Shown one piece after another: positions 22,024-32,400 of a stretch of DNA of 64,000 nucleotides. Every line of letters starts with the position of its first letter. The stretch's first letter is position 1. The position numbers and the translations under genes were made by a program. The notes under the pieces were generated by a model that ran no database searches, was not told where the DNA came from, and was given only the letters and a program-made list of their open reading frames with translations. The DNA is from Polia nebulosa. Lineage: Eukaryota > Arthropoda > Insecta > Lepidoptera > Noctuidae. Where the stretch lies: the NCBI GenBank assembly GCA_951329385.1, contig OX589608.1, forward strand, positions 25,057,483 through 25,121,482, written 5' to 3'.

Positions 22024-22744
22024 CGTAAAAAAACACTATCAAATCGGAATACCAAGTCCAATGTCACAGAATCAGTAAAATTTGCGACAAATTCAAAATA
22101 ATCGACACAAACTATCAATAAAGGAATATCGGAATCCAAAGTTCAAGCCAGGGGTCAATGTTATAAAATAAAAATAGACGAATACGATAGCACAATACCA
22201 GTTACCACAGCACGTGCGTAATTACGGTAACGTACTGGCAGTCGACTGCGCGTGCGCGCCGCGCGGTGCAGGGCGCGAGTGCCGGCCGGGCAATACCTAA
22301 CCTAGTGAGCATGTGTGGGTGCGCGCTGCGTGCCTCCCCTCCGTCCCACTGACCGGGGAGGCAACTTGTAGCGAAATGCACGATGATTTACGACGAAAAC
22401 GAGCGCGCAAAATTTTATAAACAGACCTTTGGTAGTATGGATGTCATGAAAAATCTATTGAATGTATCTGTTCAAAATAAAATTATTCGCATTTTTGAAC
22501 AACTAATCTATCCCTGTATGTTAACTATTTTGCAAGTTTTTTTCGTCTTATGGTATTTATTTCCACCCAAAGATGCGTTAAAATTAGTGTAAAAATATGG
22601 AATTTTCGACGCTCATAACTTTCAAATGTATATTTTTTTTACTATTTTGTTTCCCTATAGGGCTAGATAATGATGAGATGAATTAATATCATTTTTTATT
22701 TTGTACGTACACCATCATACAGTGGAGTAATCGCCATACTACGT
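22024..22744. promoter_or_regulatory. CpG-rich island in AT-rich surroundings, possible promoter
   Basis: Between about 22200 and 22375 the sequence becomes strongly GC- and CpG-rich (GCGCGTGCGCGCCGCGCGG, GTGCCGGCCGGGC) and then returns to AT-rich. A 69-codon frame follows at 22383-22592 on the plus strand but resembles nothing known to me. It may be a promoter or first exon of an unrecognised gene; splice partners were not found. Confidence 0.3.
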
Positions 22745-23115
22745 TTGTATGGAAGAATGACCGACTAGGGCACCCTTAAGCGCAGAAAGTTGGTATTTAG
22801 CTGAACCATCCCAGAGATGGCTGCAATACTCCATGCAGGATCGGACTTGTGCTTTGTAAAGGGTTGAAAGCTGTCCAGGCGTGAAGTATCGCTTAACTCT
22901 GTTTAGGATGCCAAGTTTTTTTGCAGCAGTTTGGGCTTTGTACTCTATGGTGGCTCCGTAGTTGAGACTGGATATCAACTCCATGCCTAGAAGCTCGAGC
23001 CGATCAATAAGAGGAACAGATGTACCCCGAAAAGTAGGACTTTGGTCGAAACGACTCCTTTTTGCGCTAAAAAGACACGCTTGTATTTTGATAGCGTTAA
23101 AAGAGATTGATTTTC
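22745..23115 (-). pseudogene. LINE reverse-transcriptase tail fragment
   Basis: On the minus strand: AIKIQACLFSAKRSRFDQSP, FRGTSVPLIDRLELLGMEL, then AAKKLGILNRVKRYFTPGQL and AQVRSCMEYCSHLWDGSAK. This is the segment just after the RT catalytic core in a lepidopteran LINE family. It is open for about 120 codons but has neither the YADD core nor the C-terminus. Confidence 0.8.
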
Positions 23116-23463
23116 ATATTGTCTTCACCCCACTTTTACACGTTCTTTTAATAGTTGCAAAAGACTGAAATCACAACCTAGCGGGGAATCTTGTTTGAAT
23201 ATTTTCTGTAATTGCTCATAAAAGTACATGTCTTCTCGAAAAAACATGTACTTTTACTTACACTCGCAACCCACCTTTATGCCCAGTGTCTCTGTGTGCG
23301 TCGATGTTTTGAGCTCAGCTCAAAATTCAAATGAACGTGCTCTCACCTTGGATTCTAAGACGGCACTGACAATTTTTCGCGCGGATACTAGTTTATAAAA
23401 CAAATTACGGGAGAGTATCGCTCCATAGTAAAATGTATGGGGAACGGAAAACAATTTTGGTAA

Positions 23464-23950
23464 AGAAAAAACAACCGACTTCCAAAAAAAAAATACACTA
23501 AAAATTAAAAAACAACTTTAATTTCGGCAGTCGGTGTTTGTATTTTACTTCTTCGTTATTTGACACCGACTTCCGAATTCAGATATTTTTTTAATTTTTA
23601 GTGTATTTTTTTTTAGAAGTCGGTTGTTTTTTTTTTGTAAAAAAGTTTTTTATTTTTCACTTTTTAGTTGATATACCCCAGAACTAAAAACCCCAATAAC
23701 ATGGAACGTGGAATTCAAATATTTGGAGAACTCCAAAACGTCATCGAGGTATACGTATTTTTCGTTTTTGTTCAGTTTCTCAAAAAGCACTGAAGCAATT
23801 TCGATAAAATTTATATGGGACCACCTCGGGAGTATATACTTTCGGATAAAAAAAATTGGTCCATAACTGACGGAGAAACAGGGCGGACATACCTACATAA
23901 AAAAAAAAAACATACAGTCGAATATAGAACCTTTTTCGAGTCGGTTAAAA
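23464..23950 (-). repeat. Dispersed repeat, inverted copy with hairpin
   Basis: An inverted counterpart of 9100-9560. A hairpin at 23466-23637 (arms with ACAACCGACTTCC and GAAGTCGGTTGT) is followed by CATGGAACGTGGAATT, GGGACCACCTCGGGAG and finally TTTTTCGAGTCGGTTAAA. Confidence 0.8.
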
Positions 23951-24867
23951 AATTAACAATGTTGAGACGTTGATTACTCCAATTTGGTTTTGGTTTGCAA
24001 TTATTAGAATTATAAAACGGTGAACGTCATATTCATACTTTCATGTCACGATTTCGCTAAAAAATTTTTTATATATTTCGTTAAAAATAAGTAAATAGTG
24101 CAAATAGAAAAGGTCGATTGAGAGGTTTTTAAGAGACTATCAATTTTTTTCTCCAAATTGAGGATGATTTCGCAAATATCTTGCGGTGAAATTGTTGGCA
24201 TCTATTTAGGGTCTTCATTATTTTTTTTATGTAAATCAATGCGGTGAGTATAGAGAAATTTTGAAAACAGTAAGTGCTTTTTTAGGTGTTTCTTAAGGAC
24301 TCTCCTCTTAACGATAGCGTATCCTTCACATTTAAGGTGACATCATGGTGACATCTACTTGTAAGAGAGGTCAAGGAGGAGAAGAATAGTACATTCGTGA
24401 AGTGAATTTTTAATGAAAGACGAGTGGTTATTCTGTCATTTATTTTATAAGTACATATTATCAGATAGATAGATTTAGGTTAGACACACATACCTTCACA
24501 TATTTAATATCAGATGTAGCAAGAAGTATCTAATATGCATTATTTTCAAATCAATTCTAACACCGACGCTTAACTAAATAATCTAAACTATTGGCACTCA
24601 GACGTTATAATAAACAAAAAATGAATTAACTAATAGCATACAGCCATCAAACAATACTTTGAATACCTAACCTTTTTACAATATGTTTACACTACTCAAT
24701 GAGGTACGTTGGCAGATAAACTATCTTTACAAGATTGTTAGCAACCGCTTCTCTAACAAAATGCTCAGTTATTTTATGGAACAATGGATTCTCTGTCAAC
24801 CTCAAAGCCATGATTATCATTATAAATTTGATTGTATAATCATAAAACCTACAATTTCTAACAAAAA
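23951..24867. other. Non-coding AT-rich stretch
   Basis: No coding sequence, repeat family or structural RNA recognised. Confidence 0.4.
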
Positions 24868-25411
24868 GTTGATGCGATAGGCGGCTGCTACCTCTCGCTC
24901 CCGGCCCTGTTTCAGGCCATGGTACGGAGCGAGAGGGAATGGAAAGCAGTCTCCTCCTTCTGCGAAGCAGTAATGCTCGCGAAGAGCGAGGCGGCATGGG
25001 TGAGAGAGACTCAACAACAGAGTCACCCTCGCGCCCTCAGCAGTAGCCGCCGCAGGAGACGCCTGGGGTTTCCGCCGCCGCGAGACAATCTCCGGCCACC
25101 GTAGACCCGGGCCTGCGGACGGTGAGTAATGGGTAGCTCGCCGTCCAATCAGCACCAGGCCCGAGACTCGACGGCGCGTACTGTTCCACGTGCGCCTCAA
25201 AGAGTTGTCAGCATTCATGACGGGGCCCGTCATGGCCTATGCCTGCCCAGGGGTTGTGGATAAATTCGAAATAGAGATACCGCGCCCCTGGGCACTTAGG
25301 GCAGGGATGGAACTGGGGTGGGGTTTAGTCAGTAAGAGTCTGACACTCCCTCCCGAGCCACCCTAGAGAGGGAGATGTCATTGGATGATTACCCAACCCA
25401 CAAAAAAAAAA
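24868..25411 (+). mobile_element. 5'-truncated R1-clade LINE copy
   Basis: Starts GATGCGATAGGCGGC inside ORF2 and carries the final 65 or so codons (SEREWKAVSSFCEAVMLAK, ending RDNLRPP), the 3' untranslated region and a poly(A) tail of about 12 bases. It is the same family as 12410-18751. No clear target duplication. Confidence 0.85.
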
Positions 25412-25462
25412 AAGAGACCTAATATATTATATTCGGCCACCTTCCGTCGTATCTTACACACC

Positions 25463-25632
25463 TTATGAGATAACGGTTCCCGAGAACTTAAAGTAAAAAC
25501 CTGTGTAAGATGTTCTGTCTAAAGGATCTGAGGCCCAGTCTGTATCAAAGAAACCTTCCAAGTTACGATAGGGATGTTTCCTGGGTGCATAACTAATAAT
25601 TCTATTTATTAGTCTCTGTTGCTTTAAAAGAG
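25463..25632 (-). pseudogene. Ty1/copia RNase H relic
   Basis: The minus strand reads RNLEGFFDTDWASDPLDRT followed by SYTGFYFKFSGTVIS and a stop. This matches the start of the Ty1/copia RNase H domain (usual pattern GFxDADWxxDxxDRxSxxG). Only about 55 codons remain and no LTR was recognised nearby. Confidence 0.65.
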
Positions 25633-25703
25633 TCACTAATAGAAAAAATTAAGGGATCATAACAAAAAAAAAAAAATTGCGATTTTTCAAATGGCCGTAT
25701 TTT

Positions 25704-26143
25704 TGGAACGAAGTTCCTTATCGCGCGTTGTGAAAGGGGGCTAGACGGAAAAAATTCTTACGAAAAGTTGTCACGACACTGATGAGGCTGTCCATCCAAA
25801 AAGATTGTGTTGGAAAAACAATCTAATAAAAACTTCTTGTATTTTTGGTGGGTAGGTACAAAGTTTGCAAGCAGATCAAGCATTATCTAACCAATTTCGT
25901 GTGTTAAATCTAGCGGAGCTTGGAACAATCTAACTTCGAATCTAATCTAAAGAGTTGAGTTGAGCTGAGCTGAGCTTAGCTGATCTGAGCTGAGCTGCGA
26001 TGAGATGAGATGAGATGATGAAGTATAACTTCTTACGTGCGTGCGTGTGTGCGTAGTTAATAATAAAAAAAATATTATAAATTAAAAAAAATAAAATTAT
26101 ATTACAATTCCTTCACTAATTAATCGAAAGGAACTTCGTTCCA
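25704..26143. repeat. Inverted-end element (GGAACGAAGTTCCTT ends)
   Basis: TGGAACGAAGTTCCTTA at 25704-25720 faces its near-complement AAGGAACTTCGTTCCA at 26128-26143. It encloses a GAGCTGAGCTGAGC/GATGAGATGAGA microsatellite (25953-26022). Boundaries and class are uncertain. Confidence 0.4.
25953..26022 (+). repeat. Pentanucleotide-type microsatellite
   Basis: Runs of GAGCT/GAGTT units followed by GATGA units. Confidence 0.8.
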
Positions 26144-26384
26144 TCCGGGTGTCCCTTGACACCTCTCAAGTTTTTTTTTTTTTAAGTATTGTTGTAGAAT
26201 TCATGATTTCAAAATCCAACTTCAATTTTTTGTGCAATCATTTTGTTGCTGAGATATCGATGATCAAAGATAAAACGATCCTTTTCTATTCAAAGTTCCA
26301 TATCTCAGCGAGGGGTGTGCGTTGTCTTATGGCTAATAGTTTTATAGAATTTCGTTTCACATATTTTTTTTCTCATATTATCAT

Positions 26385-26675
26385 TTCATAGAATACTCAC
26401 TTTGAAGAAAAAATCATTGATTTTTGTTTCACATAAAGTTTAATGTTAGAATATTCATAATAATAACAAATTAAATATTCTTCATCCTTAAATTGTTTAT
26501 TTAATATAAAACTTATTACCAGGAATCACATTTTATCGAGTGACAGTTCCTAAACGTTTCAATTCATACCTTTGATAAAATGAATACCCTCATAAAAAAT
26601 TACAACACATAAATAATGCGGGTAAATTCATGTGAAGCAGGAATACAATCTTGTTATTCTCACTAATACTGACTT
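26385..26675 (-). repeat. Dispersed repeat shared with 59788-60085
   Basis: Read on the minus strand it contains ATTAGTGAGAATA, AATTTACCCGCATTATT, GGTATTCATTTTATCAAAGG, GAAACGTTT and GAACTGTCACTCG, all in the same order as 59788-60085. Class unknown. Confidence 0.75.
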
Positions 26676-26715
26676 CATGCACATACTGTGTTTATTTGTT
26701 TTTTTTTTTTGTTAA

Positions 26716-26950
26716 AATGAGTGATACAGAAGTTAATACACCATGCATGCAAGTATGCATGCAGCATGCAACATGCAGGCAACCATGTAGCATACAAGCG
26801 AGCATGCAACATCCAGCGTGCAAGCAAGCATGCAACATGCAGCAGGCATGGTTTCTCTCACGGCTCCGGCGCTGCGAGGCTCGCCGCGGTCCCACGTGAG
26901 CTTATCGTCGCAGATGGTATTGACACTCATCACCGCCGCCTCGGCTGGCT
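26716..26950 (+). repeat. Dispersed repeat with CATGCA-rich core
   Basis: After GATACAGAAGTTAATACACC comes a series of AACATGCA/AAGCATGC units, then GGCATGGTTTCT, GTCCCACGTGAGCTTATCGT and GATGGTATTGACACTCA. The same order is present inverted at 54392-54603. Confidence 0.75.
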
Positions 26951-27014
26951 GGCGGCGTCGAGCGTTAAATCCACCTGCTCCTCAGCTCGCGGGCAGCGCG
27001 CCCCTCACCGCCTC

Positions 27015-27292
27015 ATCATCATCAGCCTTTTATTGTCTCCACTGCTGGGGCACAGGCCTCCTCTCTGAGAGAGGGTGTGGGCCGTAATCCACCACGCGGG
27101 CCCAGTGCGGGTTGGTGGATGTCACATGTCTTCGAATTTTTGGTTCTAGGACATGCCGGATTTCTCACGATATTTTCCTTCACCGTTTTGAGAGCAGTGG
27201 TGATGAAATAATTTACACAAAGTAAAGCGCCTGCCTGGGTTTGAACTCACGACTTGTAAGTCGCAGTCAATACCACTGGGCCACCACTGCTA
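27015..27292 (-). mobile_element. tRNA-derived SINE
   Basis: On the minus strand an A-box-like TGGCCCAGTGGTATTGAC is followed about 30 bases later by the B-box-like GAGTTCAAACCC. These are the internal RNA polymerase III promoter of tRNA-derived SINEs. The body contains CACTGCTCTCAAAACGG and ends near CAGTGGAGACAATAAAAGGC. A second copy lies at 41561-41787 in the same orientation. Confidence 0.75.
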
Positions 27293-27322
27293 CTCTCCGC
27301 CTACGTGGGCTTAAATTACACT

Positions 27323-27378
27323 CTCTACGTAGTCTTGTCTGCCCTACCCCTAGGTAGGGCAGACAAGACTACGTAGAG
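27323..27378. repeat. Perfect 26-bp-arm palindrome with 4-base loop
   Basis: The arm CTCTACGTAGTCTTGTCTGC continued by CCTACC (27323-27348) is exactly complementary to 27353-27378, with CCTA as the loop. Confidence 0.95.
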
Positions 27379-27947
27379 TCCGTTTTGCAGAGATTCGTTT
27401 CTGTCACTAACTTTTGTAGCACAACATATTGACTTTTTGGATTATATTAATATTTTCGTTGAAATAAAATACTATGGAAAAATACACCGAACAAAAAATA
27501 TTTGTTAAAAAATAATTCTACTGTTTGATAAGTTTGTTAAATACAAAAAATTGTATAGTCACACTATACAATTTATTGAATTGTGTTTCTGTAAAATATG
27601 TTTCTTTCAAGTAAATAGTTTTTGAAACAATAATACTCGCAATAAAAATACAAGAAACAAATATTATATGAAACATTTTCTGAGAAACGAAATTCTATGA
27701 AATTTCTGTCTACGAAACAAGGGGACACCCTCAACGAGAAGTGGTCAAATCAAGGTCTACAAAAAGCAAATTGAAGCTGAATAAACAAGAAAAATTTTTT
27801 ATGGCCCCCTTTTCCATTAGTGTAGATTTGTAAAGATTGACGGAAATAGAAGTAGGACCGAGGACGGCTGTCAAGCCATAGGCGAGTGTTCGTTTTTTAA
27901 TATCGTTAAAAATTAATACTTAAGGAATAAATTCTCTATACATATTG
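27379..27947. other. Non-coding AT-rich stretch
   Basis: No gene recognised. Contains repeated GAAACAA/GAAACGA words and a GGGGACACCCTC near 27720, roughly inverse to GGGTGTCCCTTG at 26146. Confidence 0.4.
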
Positions 27948-28407
27948 CATGTAACAAAAACCCTGTCCGATCCTGAAGGGTATTACTTGATATCGTACTG
28001 CGTACACATATACGTTATCATTTAATGGATACGAGATCATTATTTTTCCCCAGTGAAAATAATTAATTTATAAAAAAAAAAAAACTTATGAAAGGCAACA
28101 CTGAGCGCTCGACAAAGTTCACCTACTGTTTCGTTTAAAAGACGCCGCCTAAGCGAGATATAGTGCCTACAGCGCGGCTAGTCCAGGGAGGTATCTTTTG
28201 AAATAAAAAATAGGTAAAAATGAAAAAATTTCGCCGACCGGTGGAGTGTTGTCAACTTATGAACATTTGCCATATTTAGTGTAATGTAAATTTCTCATAT
28301 TGTAAAAAAATAAAAAAATAACTTTTGGTTTTTATGAGTTAAATTTTTTTACGTATGGTAAAGCAGGAACACGCCTTTATTGGATCGGACAGGGTTTTTG
28401 TTACATG
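27948..28407. mobile_element. MITE with perfect 26-bp inverted ends
   Basis: CATGTAACAAAAACCCTGTC continuing CGATCC (27948-27973) is perfectly complementary to 28382-28407. The outer CATG may be a duplicated target, leaving 22-bp ends starting TAACAAAAACCC. The 460-bp element is AT-rich inside and non-coding. Confidence 0.85.
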
Positions 28408-28489
28408 ATGTATAGTATAAGCTATAAATTAATAAGCCTAAATGTTTTACCTATGTTGTTGTTTTGTTTGATGTTGTGTTTAAACTGTC

Positions 28490-28808
28490 TAGTGTATGCT
28501 GCCAAACATGCTGGTGAGAAACCTAGTCGTCATTATATCTTTAAGGCTTTTCACCAGTCTTATAAAATAACGCTCACAGACATCCGGTGTCAATATGTCA
28601 ATGAGTTTTGTAAAAAAAAAAAGTATACCTACTTTACATAATTATGTAAGGTTTTTCACAAGTGTGTACAAACATTTAATTTAGTTTAATAACCACTTTC
28701 ATTTAAACTATGCTGACATATACTTCAGAATGATAAGGTTCCATTAGCCCATAAAAGAATATTTCTTGTTAAAAAATCGTTCTTTTTAAAACTCACATAA
28801 TATCACAT
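28490..28808 (-). pseudogene. Decayed C2H2 finger units, some inverted
   Basis: Just downstream of the ZAD zinc-finger gene. Minus-strand remains include TGEKP linkers and a DVCERYF half-finger near 28560-28600, and a THTCEKPY linker near 28650. Plus-strand remains include KHAGEKPS at about 28505 and RHI-stop-IHAGEN at about 28815. The array has been scrambled by small inversions and frame changes. Confidence 0.6.
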
Positions 28809-29374
28809 TTAACAAGACATATTTGAATACACGCTGGTGAAAACACCAGTGTGTATCCGGATATGTCTAGATAAATTACTCTTCTCACTAAAAAAACGCT
28901 GACAGACATCACATTTGTAAGATTTTTCACCAGTATGTGTACGAATATGACTTTTTAAAGTAAACTTTTGTCTAAAACTACGTTGACAAATATCACATTT
29001 AAAAGGTTTTTCACCAGTGTGTAAACGAATATGATTTGTTAAATTGCGCTTCTCACTAAAACACTGCTGACAAACATCACATTTGAATGGTTTTTCACTA
29101 CTGTGTTTACGAATATGGTTTTTTAAATTATACTTTCGATTATAACTACGCTTACAGATCTCACATTTGAAAAGTTTATGACCAGCGTGCTTACGGGTTT
29201 TATTGGTAATATTTACTTTAGGTTTGTATTTCGTGATAGTTTTGAAAGTACTGTTCTGAGAGTTCTTGGTAACTTTCTTGTCTGACTGTTCGTTTTTCTT
29301 TTGCTCTTCTGTGATTACATATTCCACTTCGGTTCTTCGTAAGTGTAAATTTGGTTTCTTCACAACGGGAGCCC
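28809..29374 (-). CDS. ZAD zinc-finger gene, exon 5 (four C2H2 fingers)
   Basis: The acceptor is TTATAATCACAG followed by GGGCTCCC. The reading is about 188 codons. It starts with a basic linker (APVVKKPNLHLRRTEVEY). Four fingers follow, each with CX2CX12HX3H spacing: CEICKRSYNRKYNLKNHIRKH, CDVCQQCFSEKRNLTNHIRLH (linker HTGEKP), CDICQRSFRQKFTLKSHIRTH and CDVCQRFFSEKSNLSRHIRIH. After the last HTG the frame runs into an inverted copy of the same finger-linker sequence and stops within 11 codons (VFTSVYSNMSC). The C-terminus has therefore probably been cut by an inversion, and the ancestral protein may have had more fingers. Confidence 0.88.
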
Positions 29375-29864
29375 CTGTGATTATAAATCTGGTTAGTATC
29401 AAATTTAAAGTACAATAAATGAAACTTAAATTTTTACTTGAATAGCTCATATTGAGGGAGGTATATAAAATAAAATATTAAGATAAAAGAGTTGTGGTCA
29501 CAAACCCCTCAAAGATCTAAAAATAATAGCTGATAACTTTTGTAAAGGATGCGCACAGCGTAACTAGGTGGTGCTGGGGCGGTAGTATTTTACACAACAA
29601 ATTTTAACTCCCACTCCAACACAGCCTAAGGGAGGTCGCCCACGACGACTATTATCATCGATTCAGTAACGCGTTTCGCGAACGCTCTGCTGTATCGCTA
29701 CTTTTGCCTTTTTGTCGCATTTAGAACGCGCGACTGCATCGATGCAAACGTGCTACTGTATTGATGCTGCATCTCTACTCACGAGCCACTGCATCGATGC
29801 AAAAAAAACAGCATCAACAGGCGTTCTTAGGTAGGCACTGCAGCGTACGACTTCCATGTCGCAT

Positions 29865-30395
29865 TCTCGCACCAATATCGCGTTGTCGAACATATATCGC
29901 ATTGTCACACAGATGTCGCATTGTCAAACTTATATCGCACTATAGCACCGATGTTGAGCTTATATCGCATTGTCGCACCAATGTCGCATTGTCGAACTTA
30001 TATCGCATTGTCACACCGATGTCGCATTGTTGAATTTATATTACATTATCGCACCGATGTTGAACTTATATCGCATTGGTGCACCGATGTCGCATTTTCA
30101 AACTTTTATGGCATTGTCGGCCATATATCGCGATGTCACATTCTCGCACCGATGTTGCATTGTCGAATTTATATCGCATTATCACACCGATGTTGAACTT
30201 ATATCGCATTGGCGCACCCATGTCACATTCTCGCATAGATGTCGCATTGTCGAACTCATATCGCAATGTCAAACTCATGTCGTATTGTCGCACCTATGTC
30301 GAATTATCACACCTGTATCACATTGACCTACCTGTCGCATTGTTGCATCTATGTCGCATTGTTGGCCATTCGCGTTGTCGCATTGTCGCATCTAC
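29865..30395 (+). repeat. Degenerate minisatellite, 18-20-bp units
   Basis: Over 500 bp of imperfect repeats of TCGCATTGTCGCACCGATG and TCGCATTGTCGAACTTATA-type units lying within intron 4 of the ZAD zinc-finger gene. Units alternate in a higher-order pattern. All apparent reading frames here follow from the repeat. Confidence 0.9.
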
Positions 30396-30481
30396 AATTT
30401 TTTTCAGATTTATTTTTCGATTATACTTTCCGTTTACGAGAAAAATACAAAAACCGATACCTATTAATTTATGATCTTTGC

Positions 30482-31551
30482 CTAAGGCCCTGTCCGCACC
30501 GCGATTTTTTACCGCGCGAATTTTATTCACGCGGATTATATTTCGCAGCCAGAATTGCACCTAGTACGCACAGCGAATAAAATTTTGCTGATTTTTGTCA
30601 GTTCGATGCTGTTCCCGGCTGAAACAAGTGTCAAATGTCTAAAATGAACAACAGATTTTTTTAATTTACGGCGGCGGCGCAGCGTAACAGGCGTATCAAA
30701 AGATGTCATGAACATTGGGTTCACCCATTACGGCCTGAAAGGATTTTTTGCATAAAAACATCAACCGCTGCGAAAATATATTTAAAAGTTTTTCAGATAT
30801 TACAGAATGACTATAAAATCATTCGATAATTTACTACGACTAGTTGGTCGGGCAAAAGATGTTCCAAACTTAGAGGTAGTAGGTACAGTCTGTACAGCAG
30901 TGTAAGAATAAGTAGAATAAAATATAAGCTTTCTTACCTACTCTTAATACTTTCTTTTAACAGAATTTATTTTTATCAAATATAAAATCAATCTTATTAA
31001 AATAAAGTATGGTGCTTTTTTGTTAGTTTCTTCGAAATAATTGAAGTGCACCCTACTTTCTTTGAGTTATGGCCACTCTTAGGAAGGAGAAATGACAGAG
31101 GTGGCAGAGTATCCTTACCCTCCGTAAGGATACTCTGCCACCTTTGTCATTTTGTCGCTGATAATAACCATTCATTTTAATTAATGTTCTCTTAATTAAT
31201 CTATGCCCCCATTTGACTACTGTAACATTCCAGTATATATTTAGTAACTGACAGAGGTAAATAAATCATAAAGCAGATCGGGAGACGAACCGCACGACAT
31301 GCTGTCAATAGCGCCAGTGCACTACTGAGAGCAAAACGTGCGAATTTTATTTCGCAGTGCGGACACAGCCATACTACTTCAAAATAAATCCGCACCGCAC
31401 CGCGTTCAATTTGCATCAAATCACTGGTCACGTTCAATTTTCCGCGCGAATTTTTATCCGCCAGTGCGGCTACTCCTATATGATTCAATGTGTCACAGAA
31501 TTGCGGAAAAAAAATCGCGCGGTGAAAAACCGCGGTGTGGACAGGGCCTTA
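30482..31551. mobile_element. DNA transposon relic with GGCCCTGTCC ends
   Basis: The left end TAAGGCCCTGTCCGCACCGC faces the right end GTGTGGACAGGGCCTTA, about 1.07 kb apart, with CGCGCGAATTTT-like subterminal repeats on both sides. TAA/TTA at the borders is compatible with PIF/Harbinger, but the duplication is not exact. No transposase was recognised inside. Confidence 0.6.
31090..31152. repeat. Near-perfect hairpin with 29-bp arms
   Basis: AAATGACAGAGGTGGCAGAG and continuation to CCTTAC is complementary to GTAAGGATACTCTGCC and continuation, with one mismatch and a 5-base loop (CCTCC). Lies inside the element at 30482-31551. Confidence 0.9.
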
Positions 31552-31975
31552 CATAACTTTTTTTGCACACGTGGGCTCCTTTTAGACTTATGACGTTTCA
31601 TTTATGTTTGTGATTTGTGTAACGAAGACCTCCACTAATTTTCAGATCTATGCGAATTAAAAAACGACTAAAAAACAATAAAACTATTACTCCTGTGTTC
31701 GCGTAACTTTCGCTAGATGCTTCATATGGTGAAAATACTGCAGCCTCAAGTCGAGGTTCCATAAGGTCTAATCGTCGTAGGCAAAACTTAAACTGCACAC
31801 CAGGTGTGATGGTAACAATTAAAATCTAGTGTGTGACGCTAATTGGTCGTGCGACGGGTTAATGATGATACGGATTGAATTAGGATGTTACATCCCATAT
31901 GTATATCATACATACATACATACATACGGATCGAATACAGAACCTCCTTTATTGAAGTAGGTTAAAAAAGCAGTA

Positions 31976-32113
31976 AGCAATACACATTCTGTGAAAATTT
32001 CAACTGTCTACCTATTACGGATCATTAGATACAGCCCGCTGACAGACAGAAGGACAGCGGAGGCTTAGTAATAGGGTCCCGTTAGTTACCGTTCGGGTAC
32101 GGAACCCTGAAAA
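31976..32113 (+). repeat. Dispersed repeat (GGTACGGAACCCT end), 5'-truncated copy
   Basis: Runs from CACATTCTGTGAAAATTTCA through GGTCCCGTTAGTTACC to GGGTACGGAACCCTGAAAA. Same family as 20990-21263. Confidence 0.8.
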
Positions 32114-32400
32114 TGGCTAGCTAGATTAAATTGAAACTCTGTTTTTTTTGGGTATATTGAACTGTAAAAGGCAAAAATATCATTAGTAGTTCATTCGATA
32201 TTTTTGATTTAATGTTTGATTTTTCAAAAATCCACCAAAAGCCCTTTTTCCTTGCTTTTTCAAATTCATGTAAAGAATGAAAAAAATTTTTTTCGCAGAA
32301 ATGACGGCCAATACTTGTAGAAAATGTATTCAAGTTCTCAAAACCCACCTTCAATTTTATGTGCGATTGTTGCTTGTAGAGATATCGATGATCAAAGACA

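Noticed and set aside
21425..22078. A 217-codon frame of Ile/Ser/His repeats
   Set aside because: A pure product of the trinucleotide microsatellite.
22383..22592. 69-codon frame downstream of the CpG-rich block
   Set aside because: No recognisable domain, no splice partner and no homologous copy in the window.
27010..27295. Read as a true tRNA gene because of A and B boxes
   Set aside because: No cloverleaf can be drawn, and a second diverged copy exists at 41561-41787; this is a SINE.
26140..27735. GGGTGTCCCTTG and GGGGACACCCTC as ends of one 1.6-kb element
   Set aside because: Only about 10 bases match, and the interval contains independent SINE, palindrome and repeat units.
29690..29815. 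GCATCGATGCA palindromes as regulatory sites
   Set aside because: Short self-complementary words next to a minisatellite; no supporting context.
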